This document shows positions 7,702-17,750 of a DNA stretch of 43,071 bases, piece by piece. The stretch's first letter is position 1. Each line of letters opens with the position of its first letter. The notes under the pieces are model-generated. The model worked only from the letters and a program-made list of their open reading frames with translations. It was not told where the DNA came from and made no database searches. The stretch lies in NCBI RefSeq assembly GCF_004684935.1, contig NZ_SRJD01000025.1, positions 1-43,071 of the forward strand, written 5' to 3'. The position numbers and the translations under genes are program-made. Source of the stretch: Sporolactobacillus shoreae. Lineage in GTDB: Bacteria > Bacillota > Bacilli > Bacillales > Sporolactobacillaceae.

Positions 7702-7731
7702 TAAAATTGCCTGAGGAGGGCAGAATTATGA
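7702..7731 (-). promoter_or_regulatory. Candidate sigma-F/sigma-G promoter of spoIVB
   Basis: On the minus strand TCATA (7727-7731) is followed after 15 nt by GGCAATTTTA (7702-7711). This partly matches the forespore consensus GYATA...GGNRANAMTW, with two mismatches in the -10 element. Expected for spoIVB from knowledge of B. subtilis, but the match is only moderate. Confidence 0.35.
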
Positions 7732-7822
7732 GCAGGGAGAACAATGGATTTCTCCCAATAAAGGATAGCTGTACCAACGTGAAAGAACGTCGCTGAATGG
7801 CCAATTGTAATTCACCCGGGTT

Positions 7823-9523
7823 TTACATTTTTACTTTTTCCGCCATTTTACGAAGCTCACGTGCATGCTCACGCGTCAAATCCGTCATTTTCGTTCCAGA
7901 AATCATTCGGCCGATTTCAGATACTTTCTCATCTTCATTAAGTTTTCTGACGGACGTAACGGTCCGTTGATCGGATGTAACTTGTTTTGAAATATATAGA
8001 TGTTGGTCCGCCATTGCCGCAACCTGAGGCAGATGAGTGATACAGAAAATCTGTGACGATTTTGAAAGGCTGAAAATTTTCTCAGCCATGGCCTGAGCTA
8101 CACGACCACTGACCCCTGTGTCCACCTCATCAAAGATGATTGAGGTGACACCCATAATTTCTTTAAAGTTTGATTTAATGGCCAACATAATACGTGACAG
8201 TTCACCGCCTGAAGCAATTTTGGCAAGCGGTTTTAAAGGTTCACCCGGATTGGTCGTTATAAAAAATTCAGCATCATCAATGCCATCAGGCCGATAATTG
8301 ATAAATGATTCAAGATCGTCCTTTTGATGCAGTCGGGCATCAAACTGAGCATGCTCCATATAGAGATCCTTCAGCTCATGGTTTATGGCCTGATTTAATT
8401 GGATTACTGTTTTTTTTCGCATACTCGAAATGACCAGCGCTTTTTTCCGCAATTTATCCATATGTTTGTGAAAAGTTTCATTTAATTCATCATATCTTTC
8501 ATCACGATGAGTCAGGTCTTCATATTCGTTTTGTATTTTTTTGAAATAATCAAGAATTTCTCTGATACTTGTACCATATTTTCTCTTGAGAAGATGGATA
8601 TCATTCAATCTGACTTCAATATCATCAAGGCGTTCCGGATCATATTCCATTTGCTCCAGATAATCACGGATCAAAGAGGACTGTTCTTCCAAAATATAGT
8701 ACGAATTAGAAATGGATTCTGCATAATTCTTCAAATTGCTGTCCAGATCCTGTACCGATTCCAGACACCCGGATGCGTTTCTTAGCCAGTCCAGGCCCCT
8801 ATTCTCGCCCTCAAGTGCTTCATAGCCCGTTTTTAGTGCCTGAAATACCTTTTCAAAATTCACAAGACGGCGTTTTTCTTCGGTAAGCTTATCATCTTCA
8901 CTGTCCTGAAGCTGCGCCTCACCGATTTCTTTGATCTGATACTGGAGCAGGTCAATTCGCTGGGCTGTCTGCTTTTCATTTTTATTAAATCGTTCGCATT
9001 GAGCCGCAATATCCGACGTCTTCTCATATTCATCTTTGTAATCCCGTTTAAGCTGAGCCAACGCTTCTCCACCGAACAGATCAATCAACGGCAGATGACG
9101 TTCGGGCTCTAGGAGAAGTTGATGCTCATGCTGTCCATGAATGTCAATCAATCGATGACCAATTCCCTGAAGCGCATTGAGTGTGACCAGCTTCCCGTTA
9201 ACCCTGCAGATACTTTTACCTCTGGTAGAAATTTCTCTGCGCAGGATGATCAGATTATCGTTCCGGTCAATGCCTAGTTCTTCGAGTATCGGAAGAACTT
9301 CATGCTGCCCGTCAATCTCAAACAATCCTTCGATCTCCGCTTTGTCAGTCCCATGTCGCACATATTCTGAGGATCCACGTCCTCCAGCGAGTAGGCCGAT
9401 TGCATCGATAATTATTGACTTGCCTGCTCCAGTCTCACCTGTGAAGACTGTCATCCCATTTTCAAATGAAATCCTGAGTTTATCTATAATCGCAAAGTTA
9501 ATAACCTGAAGCTCCAGCAGCAA
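7823..9523 (-). CDS. recN: DNA repair protein RecN
   Basis: SMC-like ATPase of 566 residues acting early in double-strand break repair. Walker A GETGAGKS is at residues 29-36, a long central coiled coil spans about 155-370, the ABC signature ASGGELSR is near residue 450 and Walker B IIFDEVDTG is near 475. The start chosen is TTG at 9523, eight nt after AAAGGGG, giving the family N-terminus M-L-L-E-L-x-V-x-N-F-A-I-I-D. The frame is open to another TTG at 9541. A LexA-type box lies just upstream, and the preceding tlyA ends in its own terminator, so recN is probably transcribed independently. In B. subtilis argR (ahrC) lies between tlyA and recN; it is absent here. Confidence 0.96.
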   Translation of the reverse strand: MLLELQVINFAIIDKLRISFENGMTVFTGETGAGKSIIIDAIGLLAGGRGSSEYVRHGTDKAEIEGLFEIDGQHEVLPILEELGIDRNDNLIILRREISTRGKSICRVNGKLVTLNALQGIGHRLIDIHGQHEHQLLLEPERHLPLIDLFGGEALAQLKRDYKDEYEKTSDIAAQCERFNKNEKQTAQRIDLLQYQIKEIGEAQLQDSEDDKLTEEKRRLVNFEKVFQALKTGYEALEGENRGLDWLRNASGCLESVQDLDSNLKNYAESISNSYYILEEQSSLIRDYLEQMEYDPERLDDIEVRLNDIHLLKRKYGTSIREILDYFKKIQNEYEDLTHRDERYDELNETFHKHMDKLRKKALVISSMRKKTVIQLNQAINHELKDLYMEHAQFDARLHQKDDLESFINYRPDGIDDAEFFITTNPGEPLKPLAKIASGGELSRIMLAIKSNFKEIMGVTSIIFDEVDTGVSGRVAQAMAEKIFSLSKSSQIFCITHLPQVAAMADQHLYISKQVTSDQRTVTSVRKLNEDEKVSEIGRMISGTKMTDLTREHARELRKMAEKVKM

Positions 9524-9544
9524 TACAGACGCCCCTTTCAAAAA

Positions 9545-9558
9545 CGAACGTAGGTTCT
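9545..9558 (-). promoter_or_regulatory. LexA (SOS) box at recN
   Basis: The minus strand reads AGAACCTACGTTCG, containing the perfect dyad GAAC-N4-GTTC and differing from the Bacillota LexA consensus CGAAC-N4-GTTCG at one outer base. It lies 21 nt before the recN start codon, where a bound repressor would block transcription. A TATAAT on the minus strand (9641-9646) lies upstream without a convincing -35. Confidence 0.65.
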
Positions 9559-9684
9559 ATGAATATTCTCTCTTTTTTTTTGTTTTTCGTCAATATTTTC
9601 GAAACAGAAAGGTTGCTGCACTCTACTGAAAATTTGCCCGATTATAATGATTGACAAAGGGCACGCCTTATCGATGTTCATCCG

Positions 9685-9711
9685 AAAAAAAGAACGCACG
9701 GCTGTGCGCTC
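9685..9711 (-). terminator. Terminator of the accB-tlyA operon
   Basis: On the minus strand GAGCGCAC pairs with GTGCGTTC (one G-U) around a 4-nt loop and is followed by seven T residues. It overlaps the tlyA stop codon (9710-9712), separating the long biosynthetic operon from recN. Confidence 0.85.
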
Positions 9712-10543
9712 ATTCGAGTTCTTTTTTTCGTTTGTCCAGTATTTGATGAGCTCGCGTGACAACCGATTCAATCTGATCAGAAATTCCCTCATCATTCTTC
9801 TTGTTATCCGTCTTAAGCAAGGCAAGAAATTCAATGTTGCCGTCTCCGCCCGTGATGGGAGAAAAATCGAGACCGCAGAGACTGAAACCCAGATCAATAG
9901 CAAAATGAAGGATCTGATTCAACACTTGATTATGGATTTTCGGATCCCGGACAATACCCTTTTTACCGATTTCATCTCTTCCTGCTTCGAACTGTGGCTT
10001 GACCAGAGCCACAACGTAACTCCCGGGTATGAGGATCTTCATCAAGGGTGGGAGAATTTTTTTAAGTGAAATAAAGGATACATCGATCGTCGCAAAGTCC
10101 GGAATGCCCTGCTGAAAATTGGCAGGTTCAGCATATCGAAAGTTGGTTTTTTCCATAACAATGACACGCGGATCACTGCGTAGTCTCCAGGCGAGCTGAT
10201 TGTAACCGACATCAAGCGCATAGACCTTTGATGCTCCGTTCTGCAGTGCGCAATCAGTAAACCCCCCCGTTGACGCCCCAATATCCAGCATCAATTTTCC
10301 TCTGACATCAATAGGAAAAACTTTCAGTGCTTTCTCCAGCTTAAGGCCGCCGCGTCCTACATATTGAAGCGTATGACCCTTCACCTGAAGTTTGGCAGCA
10401 CTGTCAAGCTTGCTGCCCGGTTTATCGACGCGCTGGTCCCCTATATAGATGATACCCTCCATTACAGCGCGTTGAGCTTTTTCACGGGATTCAAATAGTC
10501 CGTTTCTTACAAGAAGTACATCCACACGTTCCTTATCCTTCAT
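9710..10543 (-). CDS. tlyA: TlyA-family rRNA 2'-O-methyltransferase (YqxC)
   Basis: Protein of 277 residues with an N-terminal S4 RNA-binding domain (about 1-65, [20 protein letters not shown]) and an FtsJ-like methyltransferase domain. The SAM-binding motif is [15 protein letters not shown] near residues 83-97, with the later motif [12 protein letters not shown]. TlyA of mycobacteria methylates ribose in 16S and 23S rRNA; the same role is likely for this Bacillota homologue. The start ATG overlaps the dxs stop (ATGA), so it is translationally coupled. In B. subtilis the next gene would be ahrC; here a terminator follows. Confidence 0.93.
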   Translation of the reverse strand: MKDKERVDVLLVRNGLFESREKAQRAVMEGIIYIGDQRVDKPGSKLDSAAKLQVKGHTLQYVGRGGLKLEKALKVFPIDVRGKLMLDIGASTGGFTDCALQNGASKVYALDVGYNQLAWRLRSDPRVIVMEKTNFRYAEPANFQQGIPDFATIDVSFISLKKILPPLMKILIPGSYVVALVKPQFEAGRDEIGKKGIVRDPKIHNQVLNQILHFAIDLGFSLCGLDFSPITGGDGNIEFLALLKTDNKKNDEGISDQIESVVTRAHQILDKRKKELE

Positions 10544-12462
10544 GGCAGTGTGATCCTCTGACGTTCTGTTTGGTCAGGTTCCTTTGAATTTTTCAACATT
10601 TGCCTGATCCGCGTACATACTCTCTCACTGGTCAGTCCGAGTTCCTTCAGTAATTCCTTAACACTGCCGTGTTCTACGAACCGATCGGGAATTCCCATCA
10701 GTTCAACCGTCTGATCATGAATGCCGCATTCTGAATAAAATTCAAGTACACTTGATCCAAAACCTCCGGCCAAAATGCTCTCTTCAAGGGTCAGAATTGG
10801 CATTTTATGAGCCGCAAGCTTTTTCAGTAATTCTGTATCAAGTGGTTTAATGAAGCGGGCATTAATCACAGAGATTTGAATACCCTCCGACTGCAATGAT
10901 TTAGCAGCTTCCATAGCCACTTTAAGCATCGGACCGAAAGAAAGGATCGCCCCATCGTTTCCATCACGGAGAACTTCCCACTTTCCGATCTCCAGCCTGA
11001 CTGGTTCTTTATCGAATGCAACCCCATACCCGTTACCTCTGGGGAAACGGACTGCAATTGGTCCATTATCGTAATTAATGGCGGTATAAATCATATTTCT
11101 TAGTTCGTTTTCATCTTTGCCCATCATAATTGTAATGTTAGGTAACGCGCGGAGAAAACTGATATCAAATACACCCTGATGCGTCTCCCCGTCCGCGCCA
11201 ACTAGACCCGCTCGATCAACGGTGATGACAACATTCAGATTCTGACGGCAGACATCATGGATCATCTGATCATACGCACGCTGCATAAACGTGGAATAGA
11301 TGGACAAAACCGGCTTCATTTTCTGCGTTGCCAGCCCTGCCGCAAAAGTTGCCGCATGCTGTTCGGCAATTCCGACGTCAAAAAGCCGATCAGGAAATTC
11401 CCGTGCGAAGCCTTCCAGTTTGGAACCAACAACCATGGCAGGTGTAATCACAACAATCCGCTTGTCCTTTCTCGCCAGTTCTTCCAAGGAATCATTAACA
11501 ACTTTGCTGTATGAAGGAGCATCGGTAACAGGTTTAATAAACGCTCCAGACTCGATTTTGTAGGGCCCGGGGCCATGCCACGTACCGATTGAATCCATCT
11601 CTGCAGGCTTATATCCCTTTCCTTTTTGTGTCAGAACATGAATCAATACAGGACCTTTTCTTTTGCGCGCAAGCTCTAAATTATCAATTAAAGTGCTCAG
11701 ATTATGGCCATCAACCGGACCCTGATAAGTAATACCCAGCTCCTCAAAAAACACACCGGATACAACCATGTATTTCAGTCTGTCTTTCACACGTTCCGCG
11801 ACAGAGGCAAGCCGCCCCCCGAATGCTGGTATCTTCTTCATCAAGTATTCAATATCTTCTTTTGCCCGGTTATACTTTTCCGCAGAGCGGATCCTGTCGA
11901 GCATGTTGTGCATCGCACCGACATTCGGAGCGATTGACATTTCATTGTCATTCAAAATGATAATCATATCTTTTTTTAGCTGGCCGATATTATTAAGCGC
12001 TTCAAGGGCCATTCCCCCAGTCAGCGCACCGTCTCCGATGATCGCAATAACATCAAATTTTTCTTTTTTCAGATCTCTTGCTACCGCCATACCCAATGCA
12101 GCTGACAAAGAAGTTGAACTGTGGCCAGTCTCCCAGACATCATGTTCACTTTCACTTCTTTTAGGGAAGCCGCATAAACCATGAAATTGACGGAGAGAGT
12201 CAAACTGGTCGCCTCTGCCAGTCAGTATCTTGTGAACATAGGACTGATGCCCGACATCCCAGATCAGTTTATCAGACGGACTGTTGAACACTCTATGCAG
12301 TGCCAGCGTCAGTTCAACGACACCAAGGTTGGGTCCGAGGTGCCCGCCTGTTTTTGAGAGTTTTTTTATTAAAAAGTGCCGAATGTCCGCAGCAAGGGCG
12401 TTCATCTGCCCGATGGACATTTTCTTCAGAAACTTAGGGTTTTTAATCAAAGTCACATCCAT
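10540..12462 (-). CDS. dxs: 1-deoxy-D-xylulose-5-phosphate synthase
   Basis: First enzyme of the methylerythritol phosphate route to isoprenoids: condenses pyruvate and glyceraldehyde 3-phosphate using thiamine diphosphate. At 640 residues it is full length. The thiamine motif [18 protein letters not shown] is near residues 150-170, [10 protein letters not shown] near 45, [10 protein letters not shown] near 80, and the transketolase C domain carries [12 protein letters not shown] at 12462 follows GGGGGAAG; the frame continues upstream but only through the oapA 3' end. It sits 5 nt after oapA, and with ispA upstream it places two isoprenoid enzymes around the OLE RNA. Confidence 0.97.
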   Translation of the reverse strand: MDVTLIKNPKFLKKMSIGQMNALAADIRHFLIKKLSKTGGHLGPNLGVVELTLALHRVFNSPSDKLIWDVGHQSYVHKILTGRGDQFDSLRQFHGLCGFPKRSESEHDVWETGHSSTSLSAALGMAVARDLKKEKFDVIAIIGDGALTGGMALEALNNIGQLKKDMIIILNDNEMSIAPNVGAMHNMLDRIRSAEKYNRAKEDIEYLMKKIPAFGGRLASVAERVKDRLKYMVVSGVFFEELGITYQGPVDGHNLSTLIDNLELARKRKGPVLIHVLTQKGKGYKPAEMDSIGTWHGPGPYKIESGAFIKPVTDAPSYSKVVNDSLEELARKDKRIVVITPAMVVGSKLEGFAREFPDRLFDVGIAEQHAATFAAGLATQKMKPVLSIYSTFMQRAYDQMIHDVCRQNLNVVITVDRAGLVGADGETHQGVFDISFLRALPNITIMMGKDENELRNMIYTAINYDNGPIAVRFPRGNGYGVAFDKEPVRLEIGKWEVLRDGNDGAILSFGPMLKVAMEAAKSLQSEGIQISVINARFIKPLDTELLKKLAAHKMPILTLEESILAGGFGSSVLEFYSECGIHDQTVELMGIPDRFVEHGSVKELLKELGLTSERVCTRIRQMLKNSKEPDQTERQRITLP

Positions 12463-12466
12463 TGGC

Positions 12467-13090
12467 TCACTTCCCCCTTTTCCTTTTTTTTGTTTTTTCT
12501 TTAATTCCCTTTTTGTCAAGGATATTGAGGATTGGAAGATGAAGCTGGCATTCTGCAAAGTAGATGACATAGCCTGTTTTGTAGATAATCTTCGTCGAAT
12601 TTTTGATGGCATAAGTTTTACCAAGTGCTTTTACAAACACTGTTGTCGCAGCGACAAGGCATGTCACAATAACAGACAGCACATATTCCAGCGCTCCGCC
12701 GTCCTTAGAAGCAATGACTGCCAGCAGTTCGACGACTACCACGGATGCGGCAGTTCCGCTGATGATCGCGCTGATATCACCAATAACATCCGTACAGAAT
12801 GTGTTCACACGATCCGCATTTTTTGTCAGCCAGACCGCATATCTGGCTCCCTTCATTCCCTTTGAAGCCATTGAATGGAACGGCGCTTCACTGGACGCAG
12901 TTGAAGCCACGCCAATTATATCAAAAAAAAGAGCAATAAGAATAATGACAAGCACAACCGCAATACCGGAAATAACTCCGGCATTGTTCAGCACTGCCGT
13001 CGATATAATTGAAAAAATAGCCGCCAGCACGAGCGTGATAACGGCTAAGGGCAGAGCCCATTTTAATGACTTTTTCAGTTCATTTTTCAT
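12467..13090 (-). CDS. oapA: OapA, OLE RNA-associated membrane protein
   Basis: Membrane protein of about 207 residues with four hydrophobic segments (about 12-28, 38-60, 108-128, 135-155) and a very basic C-terminus ([14 protein letters not shown]). The segment [23 protein letters not shown] resembles the DUF21/CNNM magnesium-transporter fold. This is the position and architecture of OapA, the integral membrane protein that binds OLE RNA in Bacillus halodurans: directly downstream of OLE and upstream of dxs. The OLE ribonucleoprotein is implicated in cold, ethanol and magnesium tolerance. The start is uncertain: ATG 13090 has a weak CTGGA upstream, and TTG at 13108 is also possible. I infer the name from context and topology, not from a search. 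Confidence 0.85.
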   Translation of the reverse strand: MKNELKKSLKWALPLAVITLVLAAIFSIISTAVLNNAGVISGIAVVLVIILIALFFDIIGVASTASSEAPFHSMASKGMKGARYAVWLTKNADRVNTFCTDVIGDISAIISGTAASVVVVELLAVIASKDGGALEYVLSVIVTCLVAATTVFVKALGKTYAIKNSTKIIYKTGYVIYFAECQLHLPILNILDKKGIKEKTKKRKRGK

Positions 13091-13174
13091 TAATAATCCA
13101 GTTTTCAATCATCCACATGATCAAAAAACAGGCCTTTCACATCCTTATATAAACCATATTCATCTCTGATGCTT

Positions 13175-13800
13175 ATTATGTAAAGCAGGAGGTCATCTGA
13201 AAAGTAAACATTGCGGCTTAGGTCCAGTAGGTTTTCCCGTCAAGCCACCCGATGTTGCCATACGGGCAGTTTCCTTTTAAAGCCTGACCAGCGAAGTCGC
13301 CCGCACGCCGAACTGGAACGCCACTCAGACCGCACTATAATCCTTTTCAGACGCTACACCTAAGTACAGACAGTCTAGGAGATTTCCTCAGGCACTCTTG
13401 AACTTTATTCTAGCCTCTTTTGCAGAATTGATTTCAAGAAGTCGCACGCCAGTGACGCCGGCCAAGCAATCATTGGTTACGCGCCTCTATCCCCTCTTTT
13501 CCACTCAAGGCAGGCTACGCTGTTTGCCTTTCCTTATAAAAGTACTTACAAACAGGTTTTCCACTTAGTCATTATGCTAAAAGCAAACAACGTACGTGTC
13601 TCCACGGACGCAGGGTCTTCGCCCACATGCCATTGCGGATCGCCCTACGCCCTTTACTCCCAGCACTAGCCCAAAGCTGGGCGCCTTAAGCCGGCACCAG
13701 GAACTTCATCGATGTGCCCTTTGACGGATTTTTAGCCCCGTCTTCAAATAAAGTGGAGTGACTAGAATACTGCACCACCTGCGTGAGATACACAAAATAT
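13175..13800 (-). ncRNA. ole: OLE RNA (ornate large extremophilic RNA)
   Basis: About 630 nt between ispA and oapA contain no open frame of useful length on either strand, yet are not low-complexity or AT-rich like other gaps here. They are rich in short G/C helices, for example CCCAGC...GCTGGG around 13660-13682. Length, strand, and exact position (ispA - RNA - membrane protein - dxs - tlyA - recN) equal those of OLE RNA in B. halodurans and other extremophilic or anaerobic Bacillota. OLE is among the largest structured bacterial non-coding RNAs. It binds OapA at the membrane as a homodimeric complex and helps cells tolerate cold, alcohols and high magnesium. Ends are approximate. I cannot fold or align it, so the call rests on synteny, size and lack of coding potential. 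Confidence 0.85.
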
Positions 13801-13846
13801 ATTAACATATTTTCATTCGTTTCTCAAATATCCCTTTGGAAAAGCG

Positions 13847-14731
13847 TCAGGAAGTGCGGTGCAGCAGATAGTCCGCCAGTTCTGAAAGAATGCCTCCATC
13901 AAATTTTCCCTCGCTGAGGAATCCTTTCGCCCGTTGGATATGTTCAGCCAGCTTCTCTCTCGCACCGTTCACAGTCAGCAGGCTGACATAGGTATTTTTA
14001 TGATTAACCAAGTCGCTTCCTATCGGTTTTCCAAGATCTTTCTCATTTCCGGCAATATCCAGAATATCATCGCCAATCTGAAAAGCGAGTCCAAGATGAT
14101 CCGCATAGCCTGAGAGAGACTTTTCCTCCTGTTCCGAAGCACCAGCAATCAAGGCAGCTGCTTCAACAGGAAATTTGATTAACTTTCCTGTCTTCCGACG
14201 ATGCACCGACATTAGCTCTTCAAGTGACAGAAACTTATCCTCCGCTTCGAGATCATCTTCCTGCCCTCCAACCATTCCTTCCGGTCCTGCGGCGCGTGCA
14301 AGCCGCAAAACCAACCCGCTTTTGCACGCATCGCTGAGCTGATCATCAGCCGCAATAATCTGAAAAGCACAGGTCAGGAGACCATCTCCCGCCAACGTAG
14401 CCGTTGCCTCACCAAAGACAACATGATTTGTTGGTTTCCCTCTTCTGAGTTCATCGTTATCCATAGCGGGAAGATCATCATGAATCAGAGAATATGTATG
14501 TATCATTTCAAGGGCAATGGCAGTTGCCAACCCTTTTTCTTCTTTCTCCCCAAGAGTGTCAAGTGTTGCGAAAAGTAAGACAGGACGTATGCGTTTTCCT
14601 CCCGCCATTAACGAATAAACCATGGAATCCTTAAGTTTCGAAGGAATCGATGCTCTTTGCAGGAAAACGGGAAGTTCTTTTTCAATCCACGCTTTTCTCG
14701 AAGCCATATAATCCATTAAGGGCAGTGTCAC
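13847..14731 (-). CDS. ispA: Farnesyl diphosphate synthase / geranyltranstransferase
   Basis: Trans-prenyltransferase of 294 residues making C10-C15 isoprenoid diphosphates. The first aspartate-rich motif is DDLPAMDND (Asp85-86, Asp91, Asp93) and the second GDDILD (about 220-225); GGKRIRP is at 44-50. GTG at 14731 overlaps the xseB stop. The neighbourhood xseA-xseB-ispA is standard in Bacillales (yqiD in B. subtilis). The OLE RNA follows its 3' end, so both are probably on one transcript before processing. Confidence 0.95.
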   Translation of the reverse strand: MTLPLMDYMASRKAWIEKELPVFLQRASIPSKLKDSMVYSLMAGGKRIRPVLLFATLDTLGEKEEKGLATAIALEMIHTYSLIHDDLPAMDNDELRRGKPTNHVVFGEATATLAGDGLLTCAFQIIAADDQLSDACKSGLVLRLARAAGPEGMVGGQEDDLEAEDKFLSLEELMSVHRRKTGKLIKFPVEAAALIAGASEQEEKSLSGYADHLGLAFQIGDDILDIAGNEKDLGKPIGSDLVNHKNTYVSLLTVNGAREKLAEHIQRAKGFLSEGKFDGGILSELADYLLHRTS

Positions 14732-14985
14732 TGCTCTTCATCTCCCTGAACAGTGAACGGCCTTGATTGTCCACTGCTGTCAATCAGCTGATCCATTTTT
14801 TTACTGACCGTTTCCAGCTTGTCATGGCAAAGTTTGGAAAGCGACATTCCTTCCTGAAACAAGTCAATCGCCTTTTCCAAGGGGACATCATTTTCTTCCA
14901 GTTGCCGGACAATGGTTTCCAATTTTCCCATGGCTTCTTCAAATGTAGGCTCTTTTTTTTCTTCAGGTTCCTTCGGATCACTCAT
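14728..14985 (-). CDS. xseB: Exodeoxyribonuclease VII small subunit
   Basis: Small subunit of 85 residues, largely helical, with the family core [20 protein letters not shown] followed by [12 protein letters not shown]. It binds in multiple copies to XseA to make the single-strand-specific exonuclease used in mismatch and recombination repair. The first ATG after AGGAGG is only 3 nt away, while the second (14985) has a 9-nt spacing and is preferred. It overlaps the end of xseA. Confidence 0.94.
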   Translation of the reverse strand: MSDPKEPEEKKEPTFEEAMGKLETIVRQLEENDVPLEKAIDLFQEGMSLSKLCHDKLETVSKKMDQLIDSSGQSRPFTVQGDEEQ

Positions 14986-16333
14986 TCTCATTTTCCTCCT
15001 CGATCCCCCATATTTGGCAGTCAATCCTTCCGTCATTCATCCGCAAAATGAGCGGATCCCCTGGTGCTACATCTTTCACAGATTTTACAAGCTTACTTTC
15101 CTGATTATAAGCCAGGCTATAGCCTCTTGCCATAATCTTTAACGGACTGAGCGCATTCAGTTGCAAGGTCAGCCGATCGAACGAAGAGCGCTTGGTCCGC
15201 TGATAGTTCTGGCCGGAGACTAGCAACCTTTCAATTCGGTCTTTTAACGAATTCTCGGCTCTGTTGAGAAGCTCATCCGGACGATTTTTTCCGAGAAGTC
15301 TTTCAAGAATCACTATTTGTTCTTTCTTAGCGGTCAAAAGTCTGTCCTTATTTTTGTTAAAGCGTTCCGTAAGCCGGTCATATTCCTGCTCTTTCTGAAG
15401 AATCAACTGACCCGGAAATCTGAAAGCGTAAGACTGACTGATTCTCTTCATGCGTTCTTTTTCCCTAGTCACTCGGTTTTTCATCGTTTGTGTGAGACGA
15501 ATAAAATCATGATCAATGTGCCGATTCAATTCCCGTACATCAGGAACTGCGAATTCTCCGGCTGCCGTCGGTGTGGGTGCCCTTCTGTCAGCCACAAAGT
15601 CTGCAATTGTAAAATCAGTCTCGTGACCTACAGCAGAGATGATCGGAAGTCCGGATCTGAAAATCGCGTTGGCGACAATCTCTTCATTGAACGCCCAGAG
15701 ATCCTCTATCGATCCTCCGCCCCGCCCAACGATCAGAAGATCCAGCTTCTCCAGCCGATTAGCCTGATCAATGGCCGCGGCAATGGATGGCGCAGCGTCA
15801 GCTCCCTGGACCAACACCGGAAACACAGTCAAGTGTGCTGCGGGAAACCGCCTTTTGATCGTTGTGAACAAATCACGGATAGCGGCACCCGTTGGGGAAG
15901 TGATAATACCAATACTATAAGCAACTTCAGGAATCTGTTTTTTATGAGAAGCTTCGAACATCCCCTGAGCCTGGAGTTTCTGCTTAAGGGCCTCATAGGC
16001 CAGATAGAGCCTTCCAAGCCCGTCCTGTTCCATCTGTCGAATATAAATTTGGTATTCTCCATAGGGTTCGTACAACGAAATGGAACCCTGGACCAGCACT
16101 TTCATGCCATCCTCTGGTTCAAACGCCAGCTGTTTCGCGTTACCCGCAAACATAACCGCTTTTATTCTCGCATTCTTATCCTTCAGCGTCAGATAAAGAT
16201 GCCCACGGGAGTGCCTTTTGAAGTTTGAAATTTCACCTTTCAACCAAACTTCCTGCAACGTACTGTCCGATTCCATCCTCTGCTTGATATATCTAGTCAG
16301 CCGTGTGACCGTGACGTAACGATCATTCTCCAT
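14978..16333 (-). CDS. xseA: Exodeoxyribonuclease VII large subunit
   Basis: Catalytic subunit of 451 residues. An N-terminal OB-fold (about 5-105, [24 protein letters not shown]) precedes the nuclease domain with [13 protein letters not shown] (about 140) and the conserved [19 protein letters not shown] (about 200) plus [24 protein letters not shown] split over 245-270. A coiled-coil C-terminal region binds XseB. GTG-ATG doublet at the start, with ATG preferred; it overlaps folD by 11 nt. Confidence 0.96.
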   Translation of the reverse strand: MENDRYVTVTRLTRYIKQRMESDSTLQEVWLKGEISNFKRHSRGHLYLTLKDKNARIKAVMFAGNAKQLAFEPEDGMKVLVQGSISLYEPYGEYQIYIRQMEQDGLGRLYLAYEALKQKLQAQGMFEASHKKQIPEVAYSIGIITSPTGAAIRDLFTTIKRRFPAAHLTVFPVLVQGADAAPSIAAAIDQANRLEKLDLLIVGRGGGSIEDLWAFNEEIVANAIFRSGLPIISAVGHETDFTIADFVADRRAPTPTAAGEFAVPDVRELNRHIDHDFIRLTQTMKNRVTREKERMKRISQSYAFRFPGQLILQKEQEYDRLTERFNKNKDRLLTAKKEQIVILERLLGKNRPDELLNRAENSLKDRIERLLVSGQNYQRTKRSSFDRLTLQLNALSPLKIMARGYSLAYNQESKLVKSVKDVAPGDPLILRMNDGRIDCQIWGIEEENENE

Positions 16334-17195
16334 CACAGGCCCGTTCTTTGACTATTTTTTCAGCCGCCTTCAGCGTATTCTCAAGAAGCATGACTCTAGT
16401 CATCGGGCCTACTCCGCCAGGAACTGGCGTAATAAAGCCCGCCTTCTGGCAAACTTCATCAAACGCAACATCTCCGACCAGTTTACCTTCGCTGTTACGA
16501 TTCATTCCGACATCTATGACCACCGCACCGGGTTTGATATCTTCAGCATGGATCAAGTCGGAGTGTCCAACTGCAACTACAAGGATATCAGCCTGTTTCG
16601 TGTAATTTGAAAGCGGATTGGTTTTTGAGTGGCAAATCGTAACTGTGGCACTATGATTCAGAAAAAGCTGAGAAGCCGGCTTTCCCACAATATGGCTTCT
16701 CCCCACAATCACTGCATGCTTACCAGTCACAGAAACATTGATGGCTTTAAGCATTTCCATAATTCCCGCAGGGGTGCATGGAACGAAACAATCCTGATTG
16801 GTCATCATTCTTCCAAGATTAACCGGATGAAAACCATCAACATCCTTTTCGGGGCTTATTGCCTGAATTACTTTTTCTTCAGAGATCTGCTTGGGCAAGG
16901 GAAGCTGAACCAGGATGCCATGAATTTCATCGCGTTGATTCAATAGACTTATTTTATCAAGCAATTCTTTTTCAGAGACGGATTCGGGTAATCGGATCAG
17001 TTCAGAATGGATTCCTACTTCCTCGCAGTCTCTGATTTTCCCCTTAACATAGGATTTCGATGCCGGATTTTCCCCGACAAGCACTACAGCTAATCCGGGA
17101 AGCAAGCCCTCCGACCTCAATTGGGATACCCTTGTTTTCATATTTAACCGCTTAGCAGCCGCGATGGCTTTCCCGTCAATCAGTTTTGCAGTCAT
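16323..17195 (-). CDS. folD: FolD, methylenetetrahydrofolate dehydrogenase/cyclohydrolase
   Basis: Bifunctional enzyme of 290 residues interconverting 5,10-methylene- and 10-formyl-tetrahydrofolate with NADP. Signature YVKGKIRDCEEVGI near 55 with the catalytic Lys, GILVQLPLP near 95, and the Rossmann motif VIVGRSHIVGKPASQLF near 160. The chosen start M-T-A-K-L-I-D-G-K at 17195 follows GGGCGTGGGAA; the open frame extends upstream over the nusB end and is not used. It supplies one-carbon units, functionally related to the glycine cleavage genes at 30.8-34.8 kb. Confidence 0.96.
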   Translation of the reverse strand: MTAKLIDGKAIAAAKRLNMKTRVSQLRSEGLLPGLAVVLVGENPASKSYVKGKIRDCEEVGIHSELIRLPESVSEKELLDKISLLNQRDEIHGILVQLPLPKQISEEKVIQAISPEKDVDGFHPVNLGRMMTNQDCFVPCTPAGIMEMLKAINVSVTGKHAVIVGRSHIVGKPASQLFLNHSATVTICHSKTNPLSNYTKQADILVVAVGHSDLIHAEDIKPGAVVIDVGMNRNSEGKLVGDVAFDEVCQKAGFITPVPGGVGPMTRVMLLENTLKAAEKIVKERACDGE

Positions 17196-17271
17196 ATTTC
17201 CCACGCCCTTCTTATACGAAACAGTGAATTTATTGATATCCAGTCTGTGCCATAAATTTTCTGATTCTGAA

Positions 17272-17661
17272 TTATATTTCTTTGGAAATGCTTGAAAGAA
17301 CGCCATTCACAAACTTTCTGGTTACTTCATCGCTATACTTACGGCACAGCTCGATCGCTTCATTAATGCTTACCGTCGTCGGAACATCTTCAAAATACAT
17401 CATTTCACAGACCGCCAGCCGTAAAATTGTCTTATCAATATTTCCAATCCGGTCGAATGACCAATTAACCAGATGTTCTTTGATCAGCTGATCAATCTCC
17501 TTCTCATGCAGGCCGATCTCATCAAGCAGACGGCTGACATAAGGATCGACTGGCAATCCATTTTCATTCACGGCATCAATTGCCGTTTCCCGGTCTGTGC
17601 TGCTCAGCGTCATCTGAAAAAGCACCTGCAGGGCCATTTCCCTCGCCTGTCTCCGATTCAT
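17272..17661 (-). CDS. nusB: Transcription antitermination factor NusB
   Basis: All-helical RNA-binding protein of 129 residues that joins NusE (S10) on boxA of rRNA transcripts. Family blocks are RRQAREMALQVLFQ at the start and SINEAIELCRKYSDE followed by FVNGVLSSI near the end. ATG at 17661 has GGAAG six nt upstream. It lies 76 nt upstream of folD and downstream of the asp23-like gene, as in B. subtilis (yqhZ). Confidence 0.95.
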   Translation of the reverse strand: MNRRQAREMALQVLFQMTLSSTDRETAIDAVNENGLPVDPYVSRLLDEIGLHEKEIDQLIKEHLVNWSFDRIGNIDKTILRLAVCEMMYFEDVPTTVSINEAIELCRKYSDEVTRKFVNGVLSSISKEI

Positions 17662-17697
17662 CACAAACTTCCTCTCTCAATCTGCATCGCGATTTTT

Positions 17698-17740
17698 TTA
17701 CACTATAGGAAAGTATTAAAATTTAAGGATTATAGTGTAA
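17698..17740. repeat. Inverted repeat upstream of nusB
   Basis: TTACACTATA (17698-17707) and TATAGTGTAA (17731-17740) are perfect 10-bp inverted repeats around an AT-rich 23-nt loop, 37 nt before the nusB start. On the minus strand the upstream arm contains TATAAT (ACTATAATCC). No T-run follows in the nusB direction, so it is not an ordinary terminator; it may be an operator or mRNA hairpin. Confidence 0.5.
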
Positions 17741-17750
17741 AGGCAACTAG

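Noticed and set aside
9538-9903. 121-codon frame overlapping tlyA and the gap before recN
   Set aside because: It shares the strand of tlyA in another frame, crosses the terminator and LexA box, and does not resemble ArgR.
13175-13800. tmRNA, RNase P RNA or 6S RNA
   Set aside because: Length, lack of their conserved ends and the ispA-dxs context fit OLE RNA instead.
15317-16228. 303-codon plus-strand frame opposite xseA
   Set aside because: Entirely antisense to a conserved gene; composition is that of a complementary-strand shadow and no ribosome site supports it.
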